A stretch of DNA of 64,000 bases from Bromus sterilis (Eukaryota; Streptophyta; Magnoliopsida; Poales; Poaceae), in contig OX465596.1 of assembly GCA_950022295.1 (NCBI GenBank), forward strand, positions 121,686,501-121,750,500, given 5' to 3'. The first letter of the stretch is position 1. Every line of letters begins with the position of its first letter. The notes under the pieces are model-generated. The model was given only the letters and a program-made list of their open reading frames with translations. It made no database searches and had not been told where the DNA came from. Of the stretch, positions 1 through 10,500 are shown piece by piece. The position numbers and the translations under genes were made by a program.

Positions 1-203
1 CTTCGTTGGTCTTCGGGTTCTTCAGTCTGATGCTCCCCCTCCTATGACCTCTGAGGCTATAAATGGTCCTTCCCACTGCGGGGCAAGCTTGTGGGCCTTT
101 TCTTGTATTAGTCGTAGGATGAGGTCTCCTTCACACAAGGTTCTTGTTCGCAGGCTATTGCTTTGGTATGTGCGCAGCTTGTCTTGGTATCCTTATGACC
201 TTG

Positions 204-1010
204 CTAGAGTTGTGTCCCTTGCCTCATCTGCGACGTCTTTGTTATCTGCGAGTGCGTCTTCTGCTTCTTCCTCTTTGTATTCCGATATTCGAAGGGCTCC
301 AAATTTGAGGTCGTGGGGTTGAGGCGTTGGGAGTAGTGCGCAAGCTCCATAGGACTGCGGGGAGTTCTTCTATCCAATTTCATGCGGCTTGCTCGAGTGG
401 TGCGAGGATCCGCTTCTCGATTCCTCCGCACACTAGGCCATTTGCTATTTCTACTTGGCCATTGGACTGCGGGTGCGCGACTAAAGCATAGTTGATCTTG
501 ATACCCCAGCTCTTGGCAAAAGTTTTGGAATTCCGCTGCTGTGAAGTTTGTACTATTATCTGTGATGATGTTATGCGTTACTCCGAATCGGAAGATGATG
601 GATTTAATGAAGTTCACCGCTGTGACGGCTGTCGAGCTAGTGATTTGTACTTCCTCAATCCACTTGGTGAGCTTGTTGACTGCTACTAGGAGATGTGTCC
701 GGCCTCCTTTTGAGGATTTCTTGAGTGGACCCACCATGTCGAGTCCCCATGTGACGAAGGGCCAGGATAATGGTATAGTTTTTAGTTTTAATGCTAGCTG
801 TGAGGCTTGTTGGCGAATTTTTTCCAGGCGATGCAGCGTTGCACGATGTCTTCTGTGTTTCACATTGCGGTTGGCCAGTAAAACCCTGCTCGAAATCCCT
901 TGGCCACTATAGCGCGACTGCTCACGTGGATCTCGAGTAGTAGGGCCTTCTCATCTTCCTCCTCAATGCACTTTTGGAGTACTTGAGATGTTGCGCTTGT
1001 AGAGCTGTCC
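204..1010 (-). pseudogene. Integrase domain of the Tat-type gypsy element, frameshifted
   Basis: The minus-strand frame 863-204 carries the integrase core: WGLDMVGPLKKSSKGG with the first catalytic Asp, then IITDNSTNFTAAEF with the second. After about position 490 the reading continues in another frame, where VAHPQSNGQVEIANGL holds the expected catalytic Glu, so a frameshift separates the second and third catalytic residues. Upstream (about 865-1,010) a further frame reads YWPTA and QRCIAWKKFANK, the end of the N-terminal zinc-binding region. The enzyme family inserts retroelement cDNA into the chromosome; this copy cannot be functional. The apparent methionine at 863 is not a real start, because the domain belongs to a polyprotein. 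Confidence 0.85.
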
Positions 1011-1034
1011 GTTGATTATGGTGAACGCCTTGGA

Positions 1035-1466
1035 TCACCGAATGGTGCATCGGTCTTCCTCAACGTCTTGTGGCAATGTGCCTTGTATCAGAAATCTAAG
1101 AAAATTTCTTTTCCAGGTTGGGTCTTCGGGTACCGCTGGTTCTGCCTCCTCGACTGTGTTGTTTCCTTCTTCATCAGCGGTTCGGTTAGCTCCTGCCACT
1201 TGCGCTGGTTCGCTTGTGTTGCCGGCTTCCGCAGATGTTTTCAGCGCGAGTGTCTTAGTTTTGATTGATCTCTGACTGATACTCTCGAGGAAAATGCCCA
1301 GGGGAACTGGTCCTCGATTTGAACCGATGTTTGCGACCTCGTCTGCTTCTATGTTGTTCGCCCTAGCGATGTAGTTGAGCTCGCATCCGTTGAATTCTCC
1401 TTCGAGGGTGTTGTAGATCTTTTGGTATGCTGACAGGTTGTCTGTGACTGCTTCACGGTCCTTCAT
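1035..1466 (-). pseudogene. RNase H-to-integrase linker of the Tat-type gypsy element
   Basis: This minus-strand frame of 143 codons begins MKDREAVTDNLSAYQKIY and includes FNGCELNYIARANNIEADEVANIGS. That matches the end of the second RNase H domain in Tat-type elements (the region around the last acidic residue, with an ADE/ADxxA motif), followed by a low-complexity linker rich in Ala, Glu and Thr. It overlaps the end of the preceding RNase H fragment (1,453-1,752) by a few bases in a different frame, which marks a frameshift. The assignment to the linker rests on position and on these motifs only. Confidence 0.65.
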
Positions 1467-1752
1467 TTGCTTGTTGAACGACGAGGTTGGAGCCGCCGTA
1501 GATTATTAGGCGAGTGGCGCCGCAAGCCTTTGCCATGAGCATGCCATGGAGTAGTGCCTCGTATTCTACTTCGTTGTTTGATGCCTTGCTGAAGTTGATC
1601 TGGAGCACATATATGAGCTTATCTCCTTTGGGTGAGAATAGCACGACGTCTGCTCCAGTCCCTTGATTCCTTTTAGACCCGTAGAAGAACATCTTCCACG
1701 AGTTAGAGAGGTCTGGAGGTCCGGGTTTTTGAACATCCATCCACTCGACCAT
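1453..1752 (-). pseudogene. Second (archaeal-type) RNase H domain of the Tat-type gypsy element
   Basis: The 99-codon minus-strand frame contains WKMFFYGSKRNQGTGADVVL, then VLQINFSKASNNEVEYEALL and ATRLIIYGGSNLVVQQ. In plant Tat elements this extra domain normally reads with an Asp in the first strand (YFDGS), Glu in EYEALL, and Asp in GDSQLV. Here the first Asp is Tyr-Gly-Ser (FYGS) and the third is GGS, so two of the three metal-binding acids appear lost while the Glu in EYEALL remains. The duplicated RNase H is the best evidence for the Tat lineage. Upstream of it, 1,753-1,986 holds degraded sequence continuing the same region without a clear frame. Confidence 0.8.
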
Positions 1753-1986
1753 AAAATCTGAGAGTACTTGGGCTTTGATCGCCGTTGGGTTCCTGAATTG
1801 CAGGTAGCAAGGGCTGAGTTTGATGTTCCACTCGGCGACTCAACCTGTTGCTCCTGGGTTGTTGAGGATGTCGGCGAGTGGTGCGCTGCTCACGACCGTG
1901 ATGAGGTGCTCCTCGATGTAGTGCGTTACTTTCCGTGATGTCATGACAATGGCATATACGAGCTTCTGGTAGTGAGGGTGCCGCTG

Positions 1987-2265
1987 CTAAGATTTCGTGA
2001 GGACCTCGCTGAGGTAATAGATTGGCCTATGTATGCTTTGCACTTTGCCTTCTTCCGTGCACTCCATGACGTGCGCGGTGTTGAACACGCTGTTGCGCTC
2101 CGCTATATAGAGGTATAGCGGCTCTCGTTCCTTTGGTACTGCTAGAATTGGCGGGGTCGAGAGGTTCTTCTTTAGGTCCGCGAATGCGGTCCGGGCTTCT
2201 TCAGTCCACTCGAATTTTCCTCCTTTCCTGAGTAGCTGGTAGAATGGCAGAGTCCTCTCTCCCAA
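1987..2265 (-). pseudogene. RNase H domain, N-terminal part, of the Tat-type gypsy element
   Basis: The 92-codon minus-strand frame reads LPFYQLLRKGGKFEWTEEA, then DLKKNLSTPPILAVPKE and LYLYIAERNSVFNTAHVMEC, ending RPIYYLSEVLTKS. This is the connection between RT and RNase H plus the first strands of the gypsy RNase H fold. The frame closes at the terminal KS, and the continuation (about 1,800-1,986), including KLVYAIVMTS-like sequence, is in another frame. Decay matches the rest of the element. Confidence 0.8.
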
Positions 2266-2282
2266 CCTGCTGATGAAATGAA

Positions 2283-2960
2283 TTAAGGCTGCGAGCCTTT
2301 CGGTGAGTTGCTAGACACGTTTGATGTCGATTGGTTCTTGCATCCTTGCGATTGCTTTACTTTTTTTGGGTTGGCTTCGAATCCTTGGTAAGAGACCATG
2401 TACCCGAGCAGCTTTCTGTCTAGGACGCAGAACACGCACTTTTTTGGGTTGAGCTTGATCATGTATCTGTTGAGTGTTGTGAAACTCTCTCGAAGGTCGT
2501 CGAGTAGTGTGTCCGTGTTGTATGTTTTGACGATGATGTCGTCGATGGAGAATTGGACGTTTCTGCTGATTTGGTACCTTAGACATTCTTGCATCACCCA
2601 TTGGTACATGGGTCTAGCGTTTTTTAGCCCGAAAGGCATTGTCTTTTAGAAGAATACACCGTAGGGGGTGATGAATGAGGTATGCTCTTTGTCTTCTTCC
2701 TTCATCCTGATTTGGTTGTATCCTGAGTAGGCATCGATAAAAGATAGGAGGTCGCATCCTATGGTAGAGTCGATGATCTGGTCTATCCTTTGAGAGGGCA
2801 GTGGTCCTTTGGGCGGTGCTTATTTATGGGCCAATAGTCGACGCACATGCGTAGTATGTCGTTGTCCTTTTTAGGTACCAGGACTGGGTTTGTGACCCAG
2901 GTGGCCTTCTTCGTTTCTCGGATGAACTGTGCGTCGAGTAATCAGTTGACTTCTTCTCTA
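2283..2960 (-). pseudogene. Reverse transcriptase of the Tat-type gypsy element, frameshifted
   Basis: The 118-codon frame 2,639-2,283 begins MPFGLKNARPMYQWVMQE, the standard gypsy RT motif before the catalytic loop, then reads VQFSIDDIIVKT. The usual YxDD box (YVDD or YIDD in this lineage) is therefore SIDD: the two Asp remain and the aromatic residue is replaced. LNPKKCVFCV and GYMVSYQGFEANPKK follow, the normal region after the active site. Upstream sequence to about 2,960 has the earlier RT motifs (such as the region around YSGYNQI) in other frames with stops. RT copies element RNA into cDNA; this copy is inactive. Confidence 0.85.
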
Positions 2961-2998
2961 ATGGATCTGCGCTTGGGTTCAGAGAATCTGCGCAGCGC

Positions 2999-3592
2999 CT
3001 ACTTTACTGGTTTGGTGTTCGGATAGATTTGTAGTGCGTGCTCTGCGAACTCCCGTGGTATTCCGGGCATGTTGGCCAGGCACCATGAGAATAGTTTCCA
3101 CTCCTCGTGGAGAAAAATTCTGAGGGTTGTTGCTTGATCTTCTGGTAGGTGAGCGTAGATTCGGACCGTTCTGTCCAGGCCCGTTGGATGCACCTGATGG
3201 GTGACTGTGTCGCTGTCGACGCTGAAGTCGCTAGTGAATTCCTTTCTTTTGCTTCTGCTTGCTAATGGAAAGATGCTCTTGTCTAACACCATGGCTATCT
3301 CTTCGAGTTGCTGTTGTGCTCCAAATGTGTCGTAGACTTGATGAAAGTCTCGGTCGCATTGGTCTGATTTGGTGAAGCTTTCGTTGACCGTGTTGACCCC
3401 TGAGGGCCCTGGCATCTTGAGCTTAATGTATGCGTAGTGCGGGACCGCCACGAATTGCGCGAATGCGGGTCCACCAAGTATGGCGTGGTATTGGGATGGC
3501 CAGTCGAGTACCTCGAACTCGAGGATTTTCCTTGCGAAGTTTCCTTTGCTACTGAAAATGATGTCGAGCTTGATTGATCCCAGGGAGGAGGC
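2999..3592 (-). pseudogene. Protease-to-RT linker of the Tat-type gypsy element
   Basis: Minus-strand frames 3,451-2,999 (150 codons) and the overlapping 3,592-3,295 hold VPHYAYIKLKMPGPSGVNTV, LFSWCLANMPGIPREFAEHAL and IYPNTKPVK. These match the stretch before RT in Tat-type pol, where an Asp-rich DxFAW-like segment leads to MPGIPR and the RT start. The upstream frame also holds a GGPAFAQFVAV-like stretch at the protease end. The element is cut at 3,592, where copia LTR sequence begins, so gag and protease are missing on this side. Confidence 0.7.
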
Positions 3593-4303
3593 TGTTGGGG
3601 CACGCGGTACGCTACGCTAGAGCCAAATTAAAAATTCCTACCGCGCACATCCGAATAGGCTCCTTTCACCTTAAGCGCGCGACCCTATAGGTTCACGTAC
3701 ACATGGACACGTCCCGGATCACATCTGGTTCAATAGTCATAAGACGAACTATTACAAAGTGTCATATGCAACATTCATTTTGCCTCACGATATATGTTTT
3801 CAAGCTCAAGGAGAGTACTTGTCAACCTTGTGATAGCTTGACCTCTCTTCTCGAAACCGTGATATAGATTCCTAAACAGGGTTAACACTTAACCGATGTT
3901 GCATGGCCATTCTTTCTGAATCTGATCTCTCGAGAGGGCCCAGAGAATATCTCTCCAAGGCGGAGGGGCAAATCCCATCTTAATCAACCATGTCTCGCGG
4001 CATGTATCATGACTCGCCCGAAAGCTACCTTTATAACTACCCTGTTAAAGTGTAGATATTGATAGACCCTAAGTGAATCATTCCTCATCCTGAGAATATG
4101 CGAGGACCTCAGGTCTAGGACATGGCATATAAATTGTATTAAGACCAACATATGACAGTATCTCGCTGTGTCTCAAAGTGGGTCTCTTCCAACTCAGAGA
4201 TTGTAAGGCCCGATATGCGGTACTCTTCTAGATCTAGATGTTTCCATCCAGATATGGGGACGAAGAACATATTGGTCCCACCGCGACATATGACAATGTC
4301 ATA
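3593..4303 (-). mobile_element. 3' LTR, distal part, of the minus-strand Ty1/copia element
   Basis: On the minus strand this segment has the look of Angela/BARE-like copia LTR sequence: GGGATTTGCCCCTCC, then GGAGAGATATTCTCTGGGCC, and CGTGAACCTATAGGGTC near the end. It finishes in CCCCAACA at 3,593, the inverted match of the LTR start TGTTGG at 8,406. That fits an LTR terminus and sets the left border. With 8,119-8,406 it gives an LTR of about 1.0 kb. The frames at 4,139-4,504 are incidental. The family is assigned from memory of Triticeae LTRs, so the exact family name is uncertain. Confidence 0.6.
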
Positions 4304-7300
4304 TGCCCCGGATTTCCAACATGACATCACAATATTACAGCTACAAGGATACAACATCTCATACAATCGGCATAAAACTGTCTTAATACCATACATCAAC
4401 GGAAGATACATGTCTGAGTACAGACTACAATCAAATGCCAATAGCAAAGGTGAAACACAACATTCCCGTAACCACACGACTCCAGGCTCTCTGCCGGGAT
4501 CCACCTAACTAGTCGTCGTCGAGTCTCCACGAAGGTGTCCAGATTAAGAATCGTCGAGCTCCTCTGAAGTCCAAGATCGTTTGCCTAACGTGCGTAAGAG
4601 AGAAAAGAATGGGTGAGCTATATCAATAAGTCTTGTAACTAAATTCTCACGCTAAGATGGGGTTAGTGGTGATGTTGCAGCCGCACTAGCAATATATGAG
4701 GTGGCTAACGATCTATTTAGAGTAAGATGAGAAGCCAAGCATTTGATGAAGAATCGCCTCCAACAAGTCTTGCTATCAGCTACTTACGCAAACATAACAC
4801 CTATCCTATCCTTGTCCTCCCCTTCGTATCCCCACGAAGAAGAAGCAGTGAAGGCACACACACGTTGATCAAGTTATTAAGATTATCTCAGTTGTTGTTG
4901 TCTATGAACAAGGAGTAGGTCTCAAGTCGTCCATAACCGTCGACACGGCTTCTCGAAAAGATTTAACCCTGCAGTGGTGTACCAACTGCCCATTACAAGG
5001 CTCTGCATGCACGCCCATCTCTCTCAGTTGCTACCCATCACAGGCAACCATTTTATGATTTAGTTCTGAGAGATCAGAAACAACAGGTCCCTCTAGCTAA
5101 TATCGAACAAATCCGGGTGGCCCCCGGGGAGTCGACATCCAATTAAGGAGCCGGTCGCGCTCTCGGGCTGATCTCTACCGTATGCCTCGGGTTTGGATTG
5201 CCGGTAAATTCTCACATGAGTCCGGGTCCTCAGCCGGAAAGGTTGGACCAACAAGGAAACCATGTCCCCGCTGGCCCAGGATGTTTTAAGGAATATCTGC
5301 GAGGAGCTACCCGACAGACATATATGCATGGTTTTCAAATTGTAAATCAGGTTGGGCCACCACTATAAATGTTTGAAGGTAGGTAGGTAAGATGATGGGA
5401 CCCCATAGCATCCCACACGCGGTTAGGCACGCTCGTCAAGAGACACATTACCTGGAACTCGGGTCCTAGGTGACTCGAATGGAACAAAGCATCGGGGCGA
5501 GATAGCCTAGATCTTCCATCCTTCGTCGAATATAGTCAAAATTATAATAATCATATCATCCACATAAATATAATAATGTGATAGCCCAATCCAAGGTGTA
5601 ACAGGATAACAGTTGATATCATCCTATGCATGCATACTAAGCACTGGCTAAGCAAGCAAGGTACATGGCCAAACAATGGTTTGCTAGGATGTGGGGGACA
5701 TGGTTCTTCGGGTTTATTTGAGAGGCATAAATATGAGGTGGTAGGGTCAAGAAATCGTTCTATCCTATATCTAGGCACAAGTGAGCTGAAAGTTATAAGC
5801 ATGATATATGCCCCCCTTACCTGATGAGAAGACGACGCTGAAGGTGTAGTCGATCGCAAGCTCGCATCGTCTCCGAGGGTAACTGCGGGATCACACAAGA
5901 GGGAAACACTGGAAAGGCAATCGACGAGAAAGCATCTATTACTACGAAGCAATCACGAGAAAGCATCAACAGGAAGGAAACACGAGAAAACGCACTACGG
6001 TATCACATCTTTCGTCGAGAGCGGTTACTAACAGGTTATGTGAAGTATCGGTCACACACGACGATACCGCACATTTAGAATGGTTCAAGTTGTTTAGCTA
6101 CACAGCATGGAGAAAGGTTGTTAACATGGCATATCAGACAAGCATGGCATTTCACACAAGCATGGCAACAGGTGAAGCATAAGTAAGCTATCTAAGCTAG
6201 TCAGTTTAAGTGGGGCAAACTCCTAAACATGCTTATCACTATTTACCCCACGAAAATTATAATGTTTGGTACTATTTTTCCCTCAACAATATTTTTTTAT
6301 TAGCAAGTAAGAGCAGCATATTCATGATCTGCACGCAATTCTAGTCAAGGTACATATAAGAAACATTTTAATCAGAGCAATAGTTGAAAAGATACAGCCT
6401 ATTACATTTACGGTAGCATGCAATGTAATTAACACTAAAACAACATGTAGACAAGTTTAAACATGGAAAAAGAACACATTTTATTAATCTACACAAAATT
6501 CTAAGCAAGTTTCATGTAGAACGCATCGCGATCTGAGATACCGTTTAAAAGATATTCGCATTGCAAAAATATAACAAAATCTGCCAAATATATATACCAA
6601 AAAAGAGGCTAATGTGCTCCTGGACCAAATCTGGCTCTATTGGGCCTAAAAGGGTGGGCGCTACGAACTAAAAGACGCCCAAGGGCGCTCTATAGCAGAA
6701 CAGCACAACCGGCCCTAGCCCAACAACAAGCAGAAAAAAAGGAAAAGGGGCTGCTCACCGCGTGGGCCTGGCCCAAGGAGCAGTGGGCGACGCATAGCTA
6801 GGCGCCGCACAGGGCGGTGAAGAGGCGAGGCGGGCAGGGGTGCCAGCTGGGCCGTGGATGCGCTGCTAGGCCGGGAGCGCGCATGGAAGCTGGGCCGCGG
6901 TGCTTGTGCGGACCACTCGAGCGACGCGGGCGAACGGTTGATGGGCGTCCCAATCCCGAGCAGGTCGACGTCTGGACTGCGGCTCTCGTCTCCGGTCAGG
7001 GGCAGCGCGGCGGTGGCGAGGAGAGGCTACCGGATCGTGGAAGCGGCGGCGAGATCCGTCCAGCCCTTGCCGGATCCGCGCTTAGGGTGGCCGGCGGTTG
7101 ACCAGGGCGGCGTGGCAGAGAACGGCGGCGGGCGGCGAGCTCGGCCCGGCTCTCCATGGAGGCTGGCGGCGGACTCCTGCAACCGAGGGAGAAGGATGAG
7201 AAGAGGAGGGAGGAGAGGGAGGCGCGCAGAGGGGAGGGGCAACCTGCGAGGCGACGACCGGAGCACGGCGGCTCGCAGGGGCGCGGGCGGCGGAGGAGCT

Positions 7301-8118
7301 CGGGAAGAGGCGGCTCTTGCGCAGTGGAGAGCCTCCATGGGAGGGATTCCATCTGGTGACGTGGCATTCTAGGAGCGGTCTGATTCGCATCCAACGGTCC
7401 GGATTGGACCGCCAGATCTGGATGAGATGTGGTCAGTGGGGAGGGCTGGAGCCTGGAAGTGGCGGTGCTGGGTTGGGATGGCACGGAAAGAGAGGGTGTA
7501 GGGGCTAGGGTTTGCCTAAAGGGGCTACGGTAGCCTGCTATATATAGCATGTGGGTGTTTGGGAAGGGTTTTCGGGCCACAAAATAGCCTGTTTCAAGTC
7601 CAGTTTGTGGGTGGGCTAGATTCCGAAGATAAGAGGGGTATCTAAGTGGTCAGCTAACAGCGCATGCAACATTTTGTAAATACGCCCCTGGACTGACACC
7701 GACTACTATGCCTGACACATCCGATCGTTCACCCGCTAAACGAAGCCAGAATCGCATGAAATTCGAACCACTGCCACATTGCATCAAACTGACACCGTCT
7801 ACATCGTTTAACGCGAAAATAGAACGTCGAGCACCTTCTGATAAAATAACCCATTTAAATACAAATGGGGGTTTTCGTGCCGATGGTGATGGCTAGTCAT
7901 GTGCCGGGAGTTGCGACGGTGCTCGGGTGAAACCCGGTGCCGCAACGAGGTCGTGTGCCATGTGGACAGGGTCTGGTCATGCATGCCGATACGAGAAGGA
8001 GGGGGTAAATATTCACTAATTATTCATTTGGCGAAAACAAATACTACAAAAATTCTAGCTATCAACAAAATAAAGCAACAAACAAATTTTTTAATTTGGC
8101 TGAAAATCCCGGGCTGTT
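4304..8118 (-). mobile_element. Probable long gypsy LTR (solo or truncated) inserted in the copia LTR
   Basis: This 3.8-kb noncoding block interrupts the copia LTR. Read on the minus strand it starts near TAACAGCCCGGGATTTTCAG (8,118) and ends CCGGGGCA (4,304), the TG...CA style of gypsy LTRs with one terminal base changed. It has promoter-like structure: a palindromic TATA box at 7,538-7,549, then AACCCTAGCCCC and a GC-rich leader (about 6,780-7,500), followed by an AT-richer tail. No pol domain occurs. The GC-rich leader makes several open frames on both strands, none with a recognisable domain. I could not match a 5-bp target duplication (TCATA left, GTGAT right), so a solo LTR is not proven. 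Confidence 0.5.
7538..7549 (-). promoter_or_regulatory. Candidate TATA box of the gypsy-like LTR
   Basis: GCTATATATAGC is a perfect 12-bp palindrome. On the minus strand it is followed at about 25-35 bases by AAACCCTAGCCCCTACACC, the kind of start-site and leader sequence seen in plant LTR promoters. The GC-rich leader lies downstream on the minus strand, which is why I prefer that direction. Because the box is palindromic, the sequence itself does not fix direction. Confidence 0.45.
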
Positions 8119-8406
8119 AGAGTGATCCTCCATCACTAAGTCCATACTATCAGGTAGCATATCCATGCCCATGACTTGTGAAACATAGCCATCAACCAAA
8201 TCATATACTAGTCAAGGATATATATCCGCATAACCTTGTCGACTAGGGACCATCAGAACAATCATCATAGAATATATAGTCTCACAAACAAGTGACATAC
8301 TTATTGATACATAACAGTGATGACGTTCAAGGACAATACAAATAACTCATGAATACAGAAGGAGATAACATCATAACTTGATTGTCTCTAGGTCATATCT
8401 CCAACA
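8119..8406 (-). mobile_element. 3' LTR, proximal (U3) part, of the minus-strand Ty1/copia element
   Basis: On the minus strand the LTR starts at 8,406 with TGTTGGAGATATGACCTAGA, closely resembling the start of Triticeae Angela/BARE-type LTRs. It is preceded by a purine-rich tract and, further upstream, by the copia RNase H. The LTR homology stops at about 8,119, where gypsy-like LTR sequence begins, and resumes at 4,303. No intact promoter is visible in this 288-bp piece. Confidence 0.75.
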
Positions 8407-8422
8407 ATCTCCCACTTTCACT
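8407..8422 (-). promoter_or_regulatory. Polypurine tract of the minus-strand copia element
   Basis: The minus strand reads AGTGAAAGTGGGAGAT immediately before the LTR start TGTTGG. Polypurine tracts of this form prime plus-strand DNA synthesis in LTR retrotransposons and always abut the 3' LTR. It fixes both the orientation and the LTR start. Confidence 0.8.
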
Positions 8423-8426
8423 AGAG

Positions 8427-9020
8427 TCAACAAGTTAGGCTTCTAAGATCCATGGATCTTACGTGCGCCTCATGCTTCGGCATCGGGAGAGGCTTTGCCA
8501 AAGGATCAGCAACATTTGCATCCGTGTGTACTTTGCATACATTTATATTACCATCATCTACGAATTGTCGTATAAGATGATAACACCTTTTTATGTGCTT
8601 GGATTTCTGGTGATGCCTTGGCTCCCTGTCCTGTGCGATGGCACCACTACTATCATAATAGAGGTCCAACGGGTTTTCCGAGTCTTGAACAACACCAAGT
8701 AGGGTAATGAAATCCCTTGTCCAAACACCTTCCTTTGAAGCTTCAGAAGCTGAAAGGTACCCGGCCTCTGTTCTAGAATCATCTAGTGTCTCTTGCTTGG
8801 AACTTTTCCAGCTCACTGCCCCTCCGTTCAGAATGAACACATAAACAAATTGCAAACGAAAGTAATACCAGTCGTTTTGGAAACTAGCATCGGTGTAACC
8901 CTTTACAACGAGATCATCCTCACCTCCATAAACTAGGACCATATCCTTAGTCCTTCTTAGGTACTTTAGGATACTCTTAGCTGTTGTCCAGTGGCTCTCG
9001 CCTGGATTAGCCTGGTATTT
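8427..9020 (-). pseudogene. Copia RT end and RNase H, 3' end of pol
   Basis: Read on the minus strand from about 9,020, the frame holds YQANPGESHWTTAKSILKYL (end of the RT-RNase H connection), then KDMVLVYGGEDDLVVKGYTDASF, LNGGAVSWKSSKQETLDDSR, YYDSSGAIA and VHTDANVADPLAKPL, and stops at 8,427 just before the polypurine tract. The Asp in YTDASF, the Glu in the SRTEAGY region, the Asp in YYDSSG and the C-terminal Asp in HTDANVADPL are the expected copia RNase H residues. The 171-codon part beginning at 8,942 has no stop, but RT proper is absent: sequence upstream of YQANP is unrelated. It is probably the 3' half of the same element as 22,223-24,660. Confidence 0.85.
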
Positions 9021-9174
9021 GCAACTCTTCCTTCCACTTTAGATGTCTTATAGACAGAATAACCACACTAACCATCGTGTTGGGGTACTTTGCTACTCTG
9101 ACATATCTGTTGTAGCCCCTAGTAAACCTTGGTCATCCTCAGGAAAACCATCCAGTAACCCAACCCCTTAAATC
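9021..9174. other. Unassigned junction between copia and chromovirus remnants
   Basis: These about 150 bases lie between the last recognisable copia codons (minus strand) and the first recognisable chromovirus codons (plus strand, SPDKCVEF from about 9,175). I recognise no domain, LTR terminus or repeat. It could be filler at a deletion joint, or chromovirus sequence too decayed to read. Confidence 0.4.
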
Positions 9175-9939
9175 TAGTCACCCGACAAATGTGTAGAGTT
9201 CATAGTGGATCTTATGCCAGGAAACGCACCAATTTCCAGACGCCCATACAAAATGGCCCCACATGAGCTAGCTGAGCTTAAAATCCAACTTGAAGCTTTG
9301 TTGGCAAAAGGCTTCATCCGCCCTAGCTCATCGCCATGGGGTTGCCCCATTCTGTTCGTAACGAAGAAAGATGGAACAGAAAGGATGTGCGTAGACTATC
9401 GCCCGCTAAATCTAGCGACGATAAAGAACAAATACTCACTGCCCAGGATCAATGATCTTTATGATCAACTTGCTGGATCCTCTGTCTTCTCCAAGATGGA
9501 TTTGAGATTAGGCTATCATCAAATCAAAATCCGAAATGAGCACATGCCAAAAGCGGCTTTCACTACTCGTTATGGTCTTTACGAGTACACCTTCATGTCC
9601 TTTGGTTTAACCAATGCCCCCGCCACTTTCTCGCGCATGATGAATTCGATCTTCATGGAGTACCTAGATAAATTTTTTGTAGTTTATCTTGATGACATTC
9701 TCATCTACTCGAAGAACGAAGAAGAACATGCCGAACATCTTAGGTTGGTATTGATGAAACTTCGAGATCATCGCTTGTATGCTAAATTCGCCAAGTGTGA
9801 ATTTTGGCTACCAGAAGTGACCTACTTAGGCCACGTGATTTCTCCAAAAGGCATTGCTGTCAATCCCGAGAGAGTTCAGGCCGTCCTTGACTGGACTCCA
9901 CCTGAATCGGTTAAGCAAGTAAGAGTTTTCTTGGCTTAG
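9175..9939 (+). pseudogene. Chromovirus reverse transcriptase
   Basis: From PDKCVEF (about 9,178) the frame runs through APISRRPYKMAPHELAELK, LLAKGFIRPSSSPWGCPILF, VDYRPLN, FSKMDLRLGYHQIKI, FGLTNAPATFSRMMN and the catalytic box YLDD (9,685-9,696), then TYLGHVISPKGIAVNP. All seven usual RT blocks are visible. The open frame from 9,205 starts at GTG within the polyprotein, not at a real start, and an in-frame TAG lies just upstream. It ends at 9,939 because one base is missing near 9,935; beyond it the sequence continues in the next frame as ARYCRRFVENFSK. RT is nearly intact but lacks the rest of the polyprotein. Confidence 0.9.
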
Positions 9940-10500
9940 CAAGATATTGTCGCCGCTTCGTCGAGAACTTTTCTAAAGTTGCAAAGACTCTAACTGAACT
10001 CCTCAAGAAGGATAAGAAATTCCAATGGACTCCCAAGTGCGAGGAAAGCTTTCAAGATCTAAAAAGAAGATTGTCTTCTGCACCCGTACTTGCGCCTCCA
10101 GACACCAAAAAGGATTTCGATATCTTTTGTGACGCCTCACGGCAAGGGTTAGGATGCATACTTATGCAAGATAGACATGTGGTAACTTATGCTTCACTCT
10201 AGTTGCGTCCACATGAAGAGAACTATCCTACCCATGATCTTGAACTCGCTGCCGTAGTTCATGCCCTGACAACTTGGCGACATTACCTCTGTGGTAATCG
10301 TTGCGAGATCTATTCCGACCACCAAAGCCTCAAATATATATTCACCCAGCCAGATCTTAATCTTAGGCAAATACACTAGATTGAGTTGATAAAAGATTAT
10401 GACATAGGAATTTCTTACACCCCAGGAAAAGCCAATGTCATGGCTGATGCACTAAGTCGTAAGTCGTATTGTAACAACCTCATGTTACAACAGTATCAAC
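9940..10500 (+). pseudogene. Chromovirus RNase H with in-frame stops
   Basis: After the frameshift the frame reads FQWTPKCEESFQDLKRRL, FDIFCDASRQGLGCIL (first catalytic Asp), a TAG at 10,200-10,202, then HEENYPTHDLELAAVVHAL (catalytic Glu), YSDHQSLKYIF (third Asp), a second TAG at 10,377-10,379, and ISYTPGKANVMADALSRK (last Asp). Each stop replaces one residue of an otherwise conserved stretch, so these are point mutations. The domain degrades RNA of RNA-DNA hybrids during reverse transcription in intact relatives. Confidence 0.88.

Larger units (their letters stand above)
1..3592 (-). mobile_element. Decayed Ty3/gypsy retrotransposon, Tat-type, 5'-truncated and cut by the left window edge
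   Basis: Read on the minus strand from 3,592 to 1, fragments of one pol polyprotein appear in gypsy order: protease-to-RT linker, RT, RNase H, a second (archaeal-type) RNase H, then integrase. The extra RNase H between RNase H and integrase is known for the plant Tat lineage (Retand-like), which is the basis of the lineage call. Frames change repeatedly and stops are frequent, so the element is dead. Gag, both LTRs and the 3' end are not in the window. The right limit at 3,592 is where the copia LTR terminus (TGTTGGGG on the plus strand, from 3,593) begins, which suggests that the copia element landed in this one. The individual domains are listed separately. Confidence 0.85.

Noticed and set aside
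4139..4508. Overlapping frames of about 120 codons on both strands
   Set aside because: They straddle the joint between copia LTR and gypsy LTR sequence and have no domain similarity.
6817..7580. Overlapping open frames up to 194 codons on both strands
   Set aside because: They lie in a GC-rich LTR leader, have proline, arginine, serine and glycine-rich low-complexity products, overlap on both strands and show no domain.
4304..8118. Proof of a solo LTR by a 5-bp target duplication
   Set aside because: The flanking bases I can define (TCATA and GTGAT) do not match, and one LTR terminus is mutated, so I give it only as probable.
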